A stretch of DNA of 64,000 nt, from contig NZ_CP081942.1 in NCBI RefSeq assembly GCF_020386635.1, positions 4,340,001-4,404,000 of the forward strand, read 5' to 3'. Positions 27,989 through 38,404 of this stretch are shown here, one piece after another. Source of the DNA: Pseudomonas sp. MM211 (GTDB lineage: Bacteria > Pseudomonadota > Gammaproteobacteria > Pseudomonadales > Pseudomonadaceae). The translations under genes and the position numbers were made by a program. Under the pieces are notes generated by a model. The model was not told the DNA's origin. It searched no databases and saw only the letters and a program-made list of their open reading frames with translations. Positions within the stretch are counted from its first letter, which is position 1. Each line of letters begins with the position of its first letter.

Positions 27989-30900
27989 ATGAAAAGAATG
28001 CTGATTAACGCAACTCAACCCGAAGAGTTGCGTGTAGCGCTGGTAGATGGCCAGCGTCTGTACGACCTGGACATCGAGTCCGGCGCACGCGTACAGAAGA
28101 AATCCAACATCTATAAAGGCCGTATTACCCGCGTAGAGCCCAGCCTCGAAGCCGCCTTCGTAGACTTCGGCTCTGACCGCCACGGTTTTCTCCCGCTTAA
28201 AGAAATCTCCCGCGAATACTTCAGCAAGGCCCCCGAAGGCCGCGTCAACATCAAGGACGTGCTCAAGGAAGGCCAGGAAGTCATCGTTCAGGTCGAGAAA
28301 GAAGAGCGTGGCAACAAGGGCGCAGCCCTGACCACCTTCATCAGCCTCGCCGGCCGCTACCTGGTACTGATGCCGAACAACCCACGTGCTGGCGGTATCA
28401 GCCGCCGCATCGAAGGTGAAGAGCGCAACGAACTGCGTGAAGCCCTCAACGGCCTCGACATCCCCAACGACATGGGCCTGATCGTACGCACCGCCGGCCT
28501 GGGTCGCTCCAGCGAAGAAATGCAGTGGGATCTCGATTACCTGCTGCAACTGTGGAGCGCCATCAAGGAAGCGTCCCTGGATCGCCCTGCCCCGTTCCTG
28601 ATCTATCAGGAAAGCAACGTCATCATCCGCGCCATCCGCGACTACCTGCGCCAGGACATCGGCGAAGTACTGGTCGACAGCGTCGAAGCGCAGGAAGAAG
28701 CCCTGACCTTCATCCGCCAGGTGATGCCGCAGTACGCCAGCAAGATCAAGCTGTACGAAGACAGCGTGCCGCTGTTCAACCGCTTCCAGATCGAAAGCCA
28801 GATCGAAACCGCTTTCCAGCGTGAAGTGAAGCTGCCGTCCGGTGGTTCGATCTACATCGATCCGACCGAAGCGCTGGTGTCCATCGACATCAACTCGGCG
28901 CGCGCCACCAAAGGCAGCGACATCGAAGAAACCGCACTGCAGACCAACCTGGAAGCCGCTGAAGAGATCGCCCGTCAGTTGCGCCTGCGCGACATCGGCG
29001 GCCTGATCGTCATCGACTTCATCGACATGACGCCGGCCAAGAACCAGCGCGCCGTCGAAGAAAAAGTTCGTGAAGCTTTGGAAGCTGACCGCGCCCGTAT
29101 TCAAGTCGGCCGCATCTCGCGCTTCGGCCTGCTGGAAATGTCCCGTCAGCGTCTGCGCCCATCGCTGGGCGAAAGCAGCGGCATCGTCTGCCCACGCTGC
29201 AACGGTCAAGGCATCATCCGTGACGTCGAATCCTTGTCTCTGGCGATCCTGCGCCTGATCGAAGAAGAAGCCCTGAAAGACCGTACCGCCGAGGTTCGCG
29301 CTCAGGTGCCAATCCCGGTTGCGGCCTTCCTGCTCAACGAGAAGCGCAACTCGATCACCAAGATCGAACTGCGTACCCGTGCGCGCATCGTCATCCTGCC
29401 GAACGATCACCTGGAAACCCCGCACTTCGAAGTGCAGCGTATCCGTGACGACAGCCCGGAAGCCCAAAGCACCCAGACCAGCTACGAAATGGCCACGGTC
29501 GAAGTCGAGGAAGAAAAGCCGGCAGCCGCCACCCGCACTCTGGTTCGCCAGGAAGCTGCACTCAAAGCCGCTCCTCCGCGCAGCGCACCTGCTCCAGAGG
29601 TTGCAGCAGCCGCGCCTGCCGCTCCCGCTGCAGCCGCCCCGCAAACGGGCCTGTTCAAAGGTCTGGTGAAATCCCTGGTGGGCCTGTTCGCCGGCGCTGA
29701 AGAGCAGAAGCCGACAGTGATTGAGAAGAAGCCAGGCGAGCGTCAGCCGCGTGGCGACGAGCGTCGTAACGGTCGCCAGCAGAACCGCAACCGTGGCAAC
29801 CGCCGCGACGAAGAGCGCAAGCCGCGTGAAGAACGGGCCCCACGTGAAGATCGCGCAGCGCGCGAGGAACGTGCGCCTCGTGAAGAGCGTGCACCGCGTG
29901 AAGAGCGTCAGCCTCGCGCCCCGCGTGAAGATCGCCAGCCGCGTGAGAACGTGGAAGTTCGCGAGCCTCAGGAAGTGCGTCAATCCCGTCCGCCGCGCGA
30001 ACCGCGTGAAGGTCAGGAAAACCGTCGCGAGCGTCGTCCGCGCGAAGAGCGTCAGCCGCGTGAACTGCGTGCCCCACTGGATGCCGAGCCGCAGAACGAA
30101 ACCGCAGCCGTAGCCGGTGAAGAAACTCGCGCCGAACGCCCGCAACGCGAGCCGCGTCAGCCACGTCAACCTCGCGAGGAGCGTCAACCACGCGCCGAGC
30201 AGGCTCAGGCAGACGCTGCTGAAGACGAAGTGCTGAACAACGACGAGCAGCAAGACGACGATCAGGACGGTAACGAAGGCGGTGACCGCCCACGTCGCCG
30301 CTCCCGTGGCCAGCGTCGCCGCAGCAATCGTCGTGAGCGTCAGCGTGATGCCGATGGCAACCCGATCGAAGGCAGTGACGACAACTCGGAAGAGCCGGTA
30401 GATGGTGCCAGCATCGCTGCCGCCGCCACCGTGGCCGCGGTTATCGCTGAAACCGAGCAGCCAGCTGCACAACAGCCGGTCGCTCAGGAAGCAGCTACCC
30501 CTGCCCCTGCCGAAACCGCAGCACCTGTAACCGCACAGGATGTACAGCCAGCGGTCGAGACCGAGCAGCCCGTACAAGCTGCTGCCGTTGTGGCCGAAGA
30601 CGCTCCAGCTCCAGTCGAAGTACCGGCAGAAACAGTTGCCGAGCGCGCCGATGCGGTGATCGAGCCCCTGCCTGAAATCGAACGCCCACGTGCTTCGGCA
30701 CCGAAGTTCGAAGCAGTACAGCAGGAAGCTCCGATCGCGGCCGAACCGGCCAGCGAAGCGGTCATCGTCGAAGCACCTGTTGCCGAGACGCCAGTGTTCG
30801 AAGCACCGGCCATCGAAGCGCCAGTCGCCGAGACCACTTTCACTGCCACACCTGAGGCCGCTCCGGCAGTCGAGGAAGCTGCAGTTGAAGCGCCTGTGGT

Positions 30901-31201
30901 CGAAGAGCAGGCCGCACCGGTTGCAAGCAATGGCCGCGCGCCGAACGACCCGCGTGAAGTGCGTCGCCGCAAGCGTGAAGAAGAGCGCCTGGCTCGCGAA
31001 GCTGAAGAGGCCGCCAAGGCCGCTCCAGCCGTAGTGGTCGTTGAAACCGAAGCCGCTGCTCCGGCAGCAGAGAGCGAAGCCGTCGTCGACACTCAACTGG
31101 CCAACGAGCCGGTCGAGCCAGTCGAGCAAACCGACGTCATCGTCACTCCGGTCGACGAGAGCGCTCAGCACGATCAGGACGCGCCCAAGCCGCAAGCCTG
31201 A
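27989..31201 (+). CDS. rne: Ribonuclease E
   Basis: A 1070-residue endoribonuclease. The catalytic half (about 1-515) carries an S1 domain, metal-binding aspartates in VSIDINS and VIDFIDM, and the Zn-link CPRCNGQG. A short amphipathic segment near residue 553 ([14 protein letters not shown]) resembles the membrane-targeting helix of E. coli RNase E. The scaffold follows: an Arg-rich region of repeated REERxPRE units (about 590-730), an acidic patch, a long Ala/Pro/Glu/Val-rich tail and a late basic microdomain after [11 protein letters not shown]. It organises the RNA degradosome. The ATG at 27989 gives the standard [10 protein letters not shown] start. Confidence 0.97.
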   Translation: MKRMLINATQPEELRVALVDGQRLYDLDIESGARVQKKSNIYKGRITRVEPSLEAAFVDFGSDRHGFLPLKEISREYFSKAPEGRVNIKDVLKEGQEVIVQVEKEERGNKGAALTTFISLAGRYLVLMPNNPRAGGISRRIEGEERNELREALNGLDIPNDMGLIVRTAGLGRSSEEMQWDLDYLLQLWSAIKEASLDRPAPFLIYQESNVIIRAIRDYLRQDIGEVLVDSVEAQEEALTFIRQVMPQYASKIKLYEDSVPLFNRFQIESQIETAFQREVKLPSGGSIYIDPTEALVSIDINSARATKGSDIEETALQTNLEAAEEIARQLRLRDIGGLIVIDFIDMTPAKNQRAVEEKVREALEADRARIQVGRISRFGLLEMSRQRLRPSLGESSGIVCPRCNGQGIIRDVESLSLAILRLIEEEALKDRTAEVRAQVPIPVAAFLLNEKRNSITKIELRTRARIVILPNDHLETPHFEVQRIRDDSPEAQSTQTSYEMATVEVEEEKPAAATRTLVRQEAALKAAPPRSAPAPEVAAAAPAAPAAAAPQTGLFKGLVKSLVGLFAGAEEQKPTVIEKKPGERQPRGDERRNGRQQNRNRGNRRDEERKPREERAPREDRAAREERAPREERAPREERQPRAPREDRQPRENVEVREPQEVRQSRPPREPREGQENRRERRPREERQPRELRAPLDAEPQNETAAVAGEETRAERPQREPRQPRQPREERQPRAEQAQADAAEDEVLNNDEQQDDDQDGNEGGDRPRRRSRGQRRRSNRRERQRDADGNPIEGSDDNSEEPVDGASIAAAATVAAVIAETEQPAAQQPVAQEAATPAPAETAAPVTAQDVQPAVETEQPVQAAAVVAEDAPAPVEVPAETVAERADAVIEPLPEIERPRASAPKFEAVQQEAPIAAEPASEAVIVEAPVAETPVFEAPAIEAPVAETTFTATPEAAPAVEEAAVEAPVVEEQAAPVASNGRAPNDPREVRRRKREEERLAREAEEAAKAAPAVVVVETEAAAPAAESEAVVDTQLANEPVEPVEQTDVIVTPVDESAQHDQDAPKPQA

Positions 31202-31220
31202 TAGGTAACGCGTAACAAAA

Positions 31221-31249
31221 AAAGGGATGCTACGGCATCCCTTTTTATT
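31221..31249 (+). terminator. Intrinsic terminator of rne
   Basis: A perfect 10-base stem (AAAGGGATGC / GCATCCCTTT) with a TACG tetraloop and a following T-run, 20 bases after the rne stop. Confidence 0.93.
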
Positions 31250-31314
31250 GCCTGCGATTCTTGGAGACCACGCAAGCGATTGCACTCGGCAATTCTTGTA
31301 TGCACTACCAATTG

Positions 31315-31393
31315 CCCTGGGTATCGCTGCGCTCAACCCAGGCTACGAAAGCATGCACCAGGTAGCCCGCGGTTGAGCACAGCGATACCTGGG
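31315..31393. repeat. Dispersed inverted repeat, GTAGCCTGGGTTGAGC family (copy B)
   Basis: Arms of about 32 bases at 31315-31346 and 31362-31393 are inverted copies with a few mismatches and include the same core as the repeat at 21026. It fills most of the space between the convergent rne and murB genes. Confidence 0.75.
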
Positions 31394-31458
31394 AACGGCA
31401 AGAGATAGGGAGAGATGGGCCTGTGAGCCCCGCCAACCCGGCGAGGCTACGCAGAGGA

Positions 31459-32478
31459 TCAGAGCACGTTCGGCTCGATTTCCAGGCTCACGCCAAAACG
31501 CTCGGCGATATCCGCCTGAATGCGCTGCGCCAGCGCGAGCAGTTGCTGCCCACTGGCTTGACCGTAGTTGACCAGCACCAGCGCCTGCAGACGATGCACG
31601 CCGGCATCGCCATCGCGAAAGCCCTTCCAGCCAGCCTTCTCGATCAGCCAGCCAGCTGCCAACTTCACCTGGCCGTCGGCCTGGGGATAGGCCACCAGAT
31701 CCACGTGGCTTTGCTGCAGACGCTGCGCCAGCTCCGCCGGTACCAGTGGATTCTTGAAGAAACTACCGGCGTTGCCGAGCACCGCTGGATCCGGCAGCTT
31801 TTCGCTGCGAATGGCGCAGATGGCCTGGCTGACATCGTTGGCGCTCGGCACCTCGATGCCCTGCTCTGCCAGGCGCTGGCGCACCGGGCCGTAATCGAGA
31901 TGCAGGGCAGCATTGCGGCTCAGGGCGAAACGCACACGCAGGATGATCCAGCGTCCGCTTTCACGCTTGAACAGGCTGTCACGATAAGCGAAAGCGCAAT
32001 CCTGCAGATCAAACTCGAAGATCGCGCCGTTTTGCCGATCCAGCGCCGTCAGGCCGAGAAAACAATCCTTCAACTCGACGCCATAAGCACCGATGTTCTG
32101 CACCGGCGAGGCGCCGACCGTACCCGGAATCAGGCTGAGATTTTCCAGCCCGACGAAGCCCTGCTGCAGCGTCCATTGCACGAACGGGTGCCAGGGCTCG
32201 CCCGCTTCGGCCTCGATCTCCACGCGCTCGCCATCATCGGCCAATACATGGATACCGCGGCTGGCCATGCGCAGCACCAGTGCCTCGACGTCGGCGGTCA
32301 GCAGCAGGTTGCTACCGCCGCCCAGCACCAGCAGCGGCATCTGCCGCTCACGGGCAGCGTCGAGCGCCTGGCGCACCTGCTGATCATCGTCCGCCTCGGC
32401 AAAGTAGCGTGCGGCCACATCCACACCAAAGGTGTTGTAGGCCTTGAGCGACGCACCAGACCGTACCTGTAGGCTCAT
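31459..32478 (-). CDS. murB: UDP-N-acetylenolpyruvoylglucosamine reductase
   Basis: A 339-residue FAD enzyme of the type I (E. coli-like) group. The FAD-binding GGGSNLL is at 53-59, the proton donor is Ser239 in NAGSFFKNP, and the C-terminal catalytic Glu335 is in EIEPNV. It reduces UDP-enolpyruvyl-GlcNAc to UDP-MurNAc. It is the last gene of a leftward operon and overlaps the phosphatase gene by 4 bases. Confidence 0.96.
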   Translation of the reverse strand: MSLQVRSGASLKAYNTFGVDVAARYFAEADDDQQVRQALDAARERQMPLLVLGGGSNLLLTADVEALVLRMASRGIHVLADDGERVEIEAEAGEPWHPFVQWTLQQGFVGLENLSLIPGTVGASPVQNIGAYGVELKDCFLGLTALDRQNGAIFEFDLQDCAFAYRDSLFKRESGRWIILRVRFALSRNAALHLDYGPVRQRLAEQGIEVPSANDVSQAICAIRSEKLPDPAVLGNAGSFFKNPLVPAELAQRLQQSHVDLVAYPQADGQVKLAAGWLIEKAGWKGFRDGDAGVHRLQALVLVNYGQASGQQLLALAQRIQADIAERFGVSLEIEPNVL

Positions 32479-32939
32479 AAGCGCCCCTTGAGTTCGATCA
32501 ACAACGCATCGCTGGCCTGCTCAAGCAGATCCAGCACCTGCTCGAAGCCTTGGGTACCGCCGTAATAAGGGTCGGGCACCTCATCCACGGCTAGCTCATA
32601 GCGACGTAGATACAGATCCAGCTCGCCCTTTGCCTGAGCCGGGCGCATCCGTTGCAGATCGCGCAGATTAGCGGTGTCCATGGCTAGCACCAGATCGAAG
32701 CGCGAGAAGTCGTCAGCAGAGACCTGGCGACCACGCAGACTGGACAAGTCATAGCCTCGCCGGCTGGCAGCCTCCTGGGTGCGCGGATCCGGGGCCTTGC
32801 CCACGTGCCAGTCGCCGGTTCCGGCGGAATCCACCTCGATACGCTCAGCCAGCCCCGCCTGCTGCAGACGCTGACGCAGCACCGCCTCGGCAGTAGGAGA
32901 ACGACAGATATTGCCCAGGCAAACGAACAGAACGCGCAT
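32475..32939 (-). CDS. Low-molecular-weight protein tyrosine phosphatase
   Basis: A 154-residue phosphatase with the P-loop CLGNICRS (Cys7 nucleophile, Arg13) and the general acid Asp in VPDPYYGG. The ATG at 32939 is chosen because the P-loop must be near the N-terminus; it overlaps the kdsB stop by one base. Targets are not known. It is cotranscribed with kdsB and murB. Confidence 0.93.
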   Translation of the reverse strand: MRVLFVCLGNICRSPTAEAVLRQRLQQAGLAERIEVDSAGTGDWHVGKAPDPRTQEAASRRGYDLSSLRGRQVSADDFSRFDLVLAMDTANLRDLQRMRPAQAKGELDLYLRRYELAVDEVPDPYYGGTQGFEQVLDLLEQASDALLIELKGRL

Positions 32940-33703
32940 CAGGCGCCCAGTAACCGGCGCACGCGGTCGAGGTCTTCCTGGGTGTCGACGCCGGCCGGTG
33001 GTGCCTCCAGCGCATCGGCGACATGGATACGCACGCCGTGCCACAGCGCCCGCAGCTGCTCCAGACACTCAGTGTTTTCCAGCCAGCACGGGCCCCAGGC
33101 GACGAAGTCCTGCAGGAAACCGGCGCGGTAGGCGTAGATGCCGATATGCCGACGATAGGGAACATTGGCCGGCAAGCTATCGCGATCGGCAGCAAAGGCA
33201 TCACGCGCCCACGGCAGCGGCGCGCGGCTGAAGGTCAGCGCCAGGCCATTGAGATCGCTGGCGACCTTGACCACATTGGGGTTGAACAGCGCGGCGACAT
33301 CGTCGATGGGCTCGGCCAGAGTGGCGATGGCGGCCTGGGGGTTGGTGGCCAGATTAGCGGCTACCTGGTCGATGATCGCAGGCGGCACCAATGGCTCGTC
33401 ACCCTGCACGTTGACCACGATGGCATCGGCAGCCAGCCCCAGCGCTGTCGCCACTTCGGCCAGACGGTCGGTGCCGGAGTTGTGATCGACACGGGTCAGT
33501 AGCACCTGGGCACCGAAACCCTGGCAGGCCTCGACGATGCGCGCATCATCGGTGGCTACCACGACCTGGGTTGCGCTGCTTTTGCAGGCCTGCTCCCAGA
33601 CATGCTGGATCATCGGTTTGCCGGCGATATCCTGCAGCGGCTTGCCTGGCAGGCGTGTGGACGCGTAACGCGCCGGGATCACCACGGTAAAAGCGTTGCT
33701 CAT
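32939..33703 (-). CDS. kdsB: CMP-KDO synthetase (3-deoxy-manno-octulosonate cytidylyltransferase)
   Basis: A 254-residue nucleotidyltransferase with [17 protein letters not shown] at the N-terminus and VNVQGDEPL in the middle, both diagnostic for KdsB. It activates KDO for lipopolysaccharide inner core synthesis. The ATG at 33703 (MSNAFTVV) fits the family; an upstream in-frame start is rejected. It lies one base from the Trm112-like gene. Confidence 0.96.
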   Translation of the reverse strand: MSNAFTVVIPARYASTRLPGKPLQDIAGKPMIQHVWEQACKSSATQVVVATDDARIVEACQGFGAQVLLTRVDHNSGTDRLAEVATALGLAADAIVVNVQGDEPLVPPAIIDQVAANLATNPQAAIATLAEPIDDVAALFNPNVVKVASDLNGLALTFSRAPLPWARDAFAADRDSLPANVPYRRHIGIYAYRAGFLQDFVAWGPCWLENTECLEQLRALWHGVRIHVADALEAPPAGVDTQEDLDRVRRLLGA

Positions 33704-33704
33704 C

Positions 33705-33890
33705 TTACTTGTCCAGGCGTTCGTCATCGGTGAGGGTGCGGGCTTCGCTTTCCAGCATCACCGGAATGCCATCGCGCACCGGATAGGCCAGGCCGGCACC
33801 TTTACTGATCAGTTCGGTCTTGTCCTGGCTGAGCTTGAGCGGGCCCTTGGTAATCGGGCAGGCCAGGATATCGAGCAGTTTCGGGTCCAT
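33705..33890 (-). CDS. Trm112-like small protein (UPF0434/YcaR family)
   Basis: A 61-residue protein with [16 protein letters not shown] and a C-terminal [10 protein letters not shown], the pattern of the UPF0434 family usually found between lpxK and kdsB. Only one of the zinc-type cysteines typical of Trm112 is present. The molecular role is unclear. The start at 33890 follows AAGGATTTCCC. Confidence 0.92.
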   Translation of the reverse strand: MDPKLLDILACPITKGPLKLSQDKTELISKGAGLAYPVRDGIPVMLESEARTLTDDERLDK

Positions 33891-33931
33891 GGGAAATCCT
33901 TGAGAACAAGAGGAGTGAGCGCGTGATGCAG

Positions 33932-34939
33932 TTACTGCCGCTCGCCGAGCAGACGATCCAGGCGAGCCTCGAACCAGCCACGAAACGCGGCGGAAGGCTG
34001 GGCATCGACGGCCAGATACCACCAGTCGTCAGCCGCGAAGGCCCGGCATTTCACCGCATCCTTTTCCGTCATCAACAGCGGCAGCGCCGGCGAGAAATTC
34101 AGCAGTTCGGCGCTGTAGGCAGCGTGGTCGGCGAAGGCATGCGCGACAGGCCGCCAGTGTAGCGCCTCGAGGGTCGTGAAGAAACGCTGCGGATTACCGA
34201 TACCGGCCACCGCATGCACGGCCTGACCGGGAGGGAAGTGATCGAGCGGGCGGCGCTCGCCGCTGCGCAGGTTGATCAGGGCGCTGGGTACCAGGGTAAA
34301 GGCATAACCACCCAGTGGATCACTCGGCGCACCGTTGTAGAGACAGGCATCCACGCTCTGCATTCGCTCAGCGGGCTCGCGCAGCGGCCCGGCGGGCAGG
34401 CAGCGGCCATTGCCCAGACCGCGTGCGGCGTCGATCAGAACCAGTTCCAGATCACGGGCCAGACGGTAGTGCTGCAGGCCATCATCGCTGAGCAGCAGAT
34501 CCAACGGTACCTCGGCCAGCAAGGCGCGAGCGGCGCGACTGCGATCAGGGTCGATCATCAGTGGCACGCCACTGCGCTGCACGATCAGCAGAGGCTCGTC
34601 GCCAGCCTGTTCGGCACTGTGCTCTGCCCTGACTCGCCAGGGCAGGCTCGGCGGTTTGGCACCATACCCGCGACTGATCACGCCAACGCGCAGGCCGCGG
34701 GCCTGGCACTGCTCGACCAACCAGAGAATCAGCGGCGTCTTGCCGGTACCGCCGACGGTGACGTTGCCCACCACGATCAACGGCACGGGGGCGCGATAAA
34801 TCTCGCCCTCGCCAGCGAGAAAGCGTGCGCGCTTGCGCTGCACAACGCCACGGTACAGGATCTCCAGCGGCCGCAGCAGCGCCAACGCCGGATGCCCTTC
34901 GTACCAGGCCCGCACCAGACGCTCGGAAAAGCTCGCCAT
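33932..34939 (-). CDS. lpxK: Tetraacyldisaccharide 4'-kinase
   Basis: A 335-residue lipid A kinase. A hydrophobic N-terminal anchor precedes the Walker [12 protein letters not shown] (residues 58-68). It phosphorylates the 4' position of the lipid A disaccharide at the inner membrane. Its start overlaps the exbD stop by one base, so it sits in an envelope operon. Confidence 0.95.
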   Translation of the reverse strand: MASFSERLVRAWYEGHPALALLRPLEILYRGVVQRKRARFLAGEGEIYRAPVPLIVVGNVTVGGTGKTPLILWLVEQCQARGLRVGVISRGYGAKPPSLPWRVRAEHSAEQAGDEPLLIVQRSGVPLMIDPDRSRAARALLAEVPLDLLLSDDGLQHYRLARDLELVLIDAARGLGNGRCLPAGPLREPAERMQSVDACLYNGAPSDPLGGYAFTLVPSALINLRSGERRPLDHFPPGQAVHAVAGIGNPQRFFTTLEALHWRPVAHAFADHAAYSAELLNFSPALPLLMTEKDAVKCRAFAADDWWYLAVDAQPSAAFRGWFEARLDRLLGERQ

Positions 34940-35367
34940 CAGGGCGCTGCCTGGGTCTCGACCGTGGTGATGCGCAGGTGCGCGAAGCCCAGCTTGCCGG
35001 CTGCATCCATGGCGGTGATCACCGACTGGTGGCTGGTCTTGGCGTCGGCACTGATAGTCAACGGCAGGCTGTTATCGCCGCCGGACTCCTTCTGCAGGGC
35101 AGCCATCAGGTTATCCAGATCATTCTTGATCAGGGCCTGGCCGTTGAGCGAGAAGCCGCCATCGGCAGCGATCACCACTTCCAGCTGTTTCAGCTCGCTC
35201 TGCTCGGGCGGCGTGCCACTGGCAGCCTCGGGCAGATCGACCTGCATACGGGTTTCACGCGTGAAGGTAGTGCTCACCACGAAGAACAGAAGGAGGATGA
35301 ACACCACGTCGATCAGCGAGGCGAGATTGATCTCGACCTGCTCACGCCGTCTACGTCTGAACTTCAC
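34939..35367 (-). CDS. exbD: Biopolymer transport protein ExbD/TolR
   Basis: A 142-residue protein with one N-terminal membrane helix (about 16-36) containing the essential Asp in [12 protein letters not shown], and a periplasmic TolR/ExbD domain. It forms a proton-driven motor with the upstream ExbB. It starts with GTG, overlapping the exbB stop (GTGA). In this lpxK-linked arrangement the energised partner is unknown and no TonB gene is next to it. Confidence 0.92.
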   Translation of the reverse strand: MKFRRRRREQVEINLASLIDVVFILLLFFVVSTTFTRETRMQVDLPEAASGTPPEQSELKQLEVVIAADGGFSLNGQALIKNDLDNLMAALQKESGGDNSLPLTISADAKTSHQSVITAMDAAGKLGFAHLRITTVETQAAP

Positions 35368-36020
35368 GCCTTCTTGCTCCCCTTGGCCGGCTTGGGCTCC
35401 TCGGCCAGGTCGACATCGCGCTCGCCCTGCACCATTTCCACCAGTTTGATCGCTTCCTGCTCCATCCCAACGACCAGTTCATCGACGCGGCGCTGCAGGA
35501 AACGGTGGAAGAACAGTGCCGGAATCGCCACGGTCAGACCCGACGCAGTGGTGATCAGCGCCTTGGCGATACCGCCAGCGAGCATCGCCGGGTTGGCCGC
35601 ACTGCCGCCCATGAACGAACCGAAGATATCGATCATGGCGATCACCGTACCGAGCAGACCGAGCAGCGGCGTGATCCCGGCGATGGTGCCCAGCGCATTG
35701 AGGTAGCGTTCCATCTCGTGCACCACGCGGGCCGCAGCCTCCTCGATGCACTCTTTCATCACCTCACGGCCGTGCTTGGAATTAGCCAGGCCAGCGGCAA
35801 GGATCTCTCCCAATGGCGAATGCGCGCGCAACTCCTTGAGCTTCGCGTTGTTCAACTCCTTGTCCTTGATCCAGCGCCACACCTGCCCCAGCAAGTTGGG
35901 CGGCGTGACCCGACTGACACGCAACGTCCACAGCCGCTCAGCGATAATGCCCAGGGCAGCGATTGAACACAGAACGATCGGCAGCATCACCCAGCCGCCA
36001 GCTATAACCAGTTCCCACAC
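35364..36020 (-). CDS. exbB: MotA/TolQ/ExbB-family proton channel protein
   Basis: A 218-residue protein with three membrane helices (about 8-28, 115-140 and 155-180) and the conserved TPLLGLLGTVIAM segment. It is the stator partner of ExbD. The GTG at 36020 (MWELVIAGG) is preferred to a GTG 11 codons earlier because the N-terminus matches the family and AAGGGG is upstream. It overlaps exbD by 4 bases. Confidence 0.92.
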   Translation of the reverse strand: MWELVIAGGWVMLPIVLCSIAALGIIAERLWTLRVSRVTPPNLLGQVWRWIKDKELNNAKLKELRAHSPLGEILAAGLANSKHGREVMKECIEEAAARVVHEMERYLNALGTIAGITPLLGLLGTVIAMIDIFGSFMGGSAANPAMLAGGIAKALITTASGLTVAIPALFFHRFLQRRVDELVVGMEQEAIKLVEMVQGERDVDLAEEPKPAKGSKKA

Positions 36021-36092
36021 GGTGGCAAATCCCCTTCGCAAAAGTGGCGCCACTCTAGCATAGGGTCGTGATGTCGCCGACGGCTGCGGTTC

Positions 36093-38339
36093 TCATTTTT
36101 CCCGCCAGAAACGCGCTATTTCACGTAAGGCATGTGGCTCGCCAAAGGTGCCGAGATCGATACGCAGCGCACCGGTCTCGACACTGTCGTACGCCCTGGC
36201 GTTAAACGCCGCATAACGTGAGACGACTGCAGGGTGAGGATGGCCATAGGCATTGTGCCGACCGCGGGAATACAACACCGCCTCAGGCGTGACCGCCTTG
36301 AGCAGGGCCCAGGAGGATGAACTGCGACTGCCGTGATGAGGTGCCAGCAGCCACTGGGCCTGCAGATCTCGCCCCGTATCGATCAGCGCTCGCTCGGCGC
36401 GCCCGTCGATATCGCCGGTCAGCAAGATGCGCTCCCCCGCGGCTTCAATCATCAGCACGCAGGATGACTGATTGCTGTCAGTAGCATCCGCCCAACGCCA
36501 GGTACTGAAATGCACGCCATTCCACGTCCAGCTTTCTTCTCTACAGGGCTCAGCCTGCAGTACAGCCGGTAGCGCCGGTGCTTCGCCACTAACGACTCGG
36601 CTCACAGGTATTCCGCGAGCCACGGCTTCAGCCCCGCCAGAGTGGTCGTTATCGGAGTGGCTGAGCAGCAGCATGTCGAGTGCGCGCACATCCAACGCCC
36701 TTAGCGATGGCAGCACTACCCGTTCACCCATATCGAAATCACCAAAACTGGGGCCAGCGTCGTAGAGCAAGGCATGCTCGCCAGTCAGCACCAGCATCGA
36801 CAAGCCCTGACCGACATCCAGCATCCACACTTCAGCACGCTGTTCGGCCGGCCGTTGCACCGGCGCGAACAACAGAGGCAAGAGCAGGATCAGGCCCAGC
36901 CCCCGCAGTGGAACGCCGCTGGGCAGTAGAATCAACAGGGCGCCCAGCGCCACCAGCAACCAGGCCCATAACGGCAGTGCGCTCGGCAACCAGGCCGGCA
37001 ACCAAGCAGCCATCAACGCCAAAAGACGAAACAGCCACTCCAGGGCGAAACCGGCCCACCACAGCAAGGCCTCCCCCAACCAGGGAACAGGTAGCAACAG
37101 GGTACCGAGCAATGCGGGCGGCACCACGGCGAAACCGACCCAAGGCACGGCGATCAGATTGGCCAGCGGACTGCTGGCACTGATAGGCAGCCCCAGGGCC
37201 AGGAGCATCGGCAACAACCCCACGGTCATCGCCCACTGCGCGCGCCCCAGCGTGCGCCACCAAGCCCAGGCACCGAGGCGTGCAGCGAAGATCAGAATAA
37301 GCAGCCCCACGGCGCCGAACGACAACCAGAAGCCCGGCTGCAATACCGCCAGCGGCTCCAGCAGCAGTACCGTGACCAACGCCACCAGCAGCGGCAAGGT
37401 GATGCCCAGGTGGCGAAAGCGCCAACGCCATAGCAGTACCAGGCCGATCATCGCGCAGGCGCGCTGCACCGGCACCTCGAAGCCAGCCAGCAGGCTGTAC
37501 CCCAATGCCGAAGAGAAGGCCAGAATGCAGGCCGTCGGCAACCAGGGCACGACCCGTGGCCACCAGCCCAACCTCGCCAGCCAGAACACCAAGCCGTAAA
37601 ACATGCCAGCCACCAATGTCACATGCTGGCCAGAGATCACCAGCAGGTGCACCGTGCCGGTATCCTGCAGCACGCGCCAGTCGGCCACCGAGAGGCCTGA
37701 GCCATCACCAAGCACCAGCGCGGCCAATCCGCCCGCACGGCCATGGGGATCCTCTGCGAGCATCCGCTGGCGCAAACCATCTCGCCAAGCGCCACTACCA
37801 CCCGCCTCACTCAAACGCTGTCCGGACTTGATGGTGCCGACACCGCCGATGCGCTGGGCCAACAACCAGGCCTCGTAATCGAAGGACTGCGGATTGACCA
37901 GACCATGGGGGCGCTTGAGGTTGACCGCCAGCCGCCAGGTTTCGCCAGCGCGAATATCCGGCCCGCCATACCAGGACAGACGCAACAGCTGCGGTAACTG
38001 GGCACGGCGCGATTGCGGCTGCTGCAGATGAAAGCGCACCACACCCTCGCGCACATCCGGCAAGTCCACCACCCTGCCTTCCAGCCACAGGGTGCGACCA
38101 TCGAGGGCCGGGTCTAGGCGATCATCCAGCGCCCATTGCGCAGAAGTGCATGCCCAGCTGAAACCGAGCAGAAACAGGCCGATGGGATACGTGCGAAAAG
38201 GCAACAGCGCCAGACCTACCAGGCCCGACACCAGCAACATGGAGGCTGGCGGCAGTTGCGGTATAAAGCGCAGCAGCAAAAGCCCCGCTGCCAATGCGAG
38301 CAACCCATTGCGCAGGTTGCCCGGCTTACTCCCATCCAT
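36093..38339 (-). CDS. comEC: DNA internalization competence protein ComEC/Rec2
   Basis: A 748-residue protein. An N-terminal OB-like DUF4131 domain is followed by a multi-helix competence channel (about 190-480) and a C-terminal metallo-beta-lactamase-like domain with LLSHSDNDHSGG and HHGSRSSSS. ComEC carries single-stranded DNA across the inner membrane during natural transformation. It is intact here. No other competence genes are in the window, so whether this strain is transformable cannot be judged. Confidence 0.94.
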   Translation of the reverse strand: MDGSKPGNLRNGLLALAAGLLLLRFIPQLPPASMLLVSGLVGLALLPFRTYPIGLFLLGFSWACTSAQWALDDRLDPALDGRTLWLEGRVVDLPDVREGVVRFHLQQPQSRRAQLPQLLRLSWYGGPDIRAGETWRLAVNLKRPHGLVNPQSFDYEAWLLAQRIGGVGTIKSGQRLSEAGGSGAWRDGLRQRMLAEDPHGRAGGLAALVLGDGSGLSVADWRVLQDTGTVHLLVISGQHVTLVAGMFYGLVFWLARLGWWPRVVPWLPTACILAFSSALGYSLLAGFEVPVQRACAMIGLVLLWRWRFRHLGITLPLLVALVTVLLLEPLAVLQPGFWLSFGAVGLLILIFAARLGAWAWWRTLGRAQWAMTVGLLPMLLALGLPISASSPLANLIAVPWVGFAVVPPALLGTLLLPVPWLGEALLWWAGFALEWLFRLLALMAAWLPAWLPSALPLWAWLLVALGALLILLPSGVPLRGLGLILLLPLLFAPVQRPAEQRAEVWMLDVGQGLSMLVLTGEHALLYDAGPSFGDFDMGERVVLPSLRALDVRALDMLLLSHSDNDHSGGAEAVARGIPVSRVVSGEAPALPAVLQAEPCREESWTWNGVHFSTWRWADATDSNQSSCVLMIEAAGERILLTGDIDGRAERALIDTGRDLQAQWLLAPHHGSRSSSSWALLKAVTPEAVLYSRGRHNAYGHPHPAVVSRYAAFNARAYDSVETGALRIDLGTFGEPHALREIARFWREK

Positions 38340-38364
38340 GGGCGTCCTTATGATCCAGAAACGA

Positions 38365-38390
38365 GAAGGCCGCTATAAATAGCGGCCTTC
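38365..38390 (-). terminator. Terminator hairpin after lolE
   Basis: A perfect 11-base stem GAAGGCCGCTA / TAGCGGCCTTC with a TAAA loop, 15 bases after the lolE stop. It is followed leftward by only a weak T-rich stretch, so it is a moderate intrinsic terminator for the lol operon. Confidence 0.7.
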
Positions 38391-38404
38391 ATCAGGTTAG
38401 CAGC

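Noticed and set aside
27770..31336. An 1188-codon open frame antisense to rne
   Set aside because: It follows the rne codon phase, is rich in low-complexity Arg/Leu/Phe/Gly runs and has no ribosome site or recognisable domain. The long open frame comes from the strong codon bias of rne.
35364..35367. Possible frameshifts at the many 1-8 base gene overlaps
   Set aside because: Each overlap joins two full-length conserved proteins with proper starts, so these are normal translational coupling junctions.
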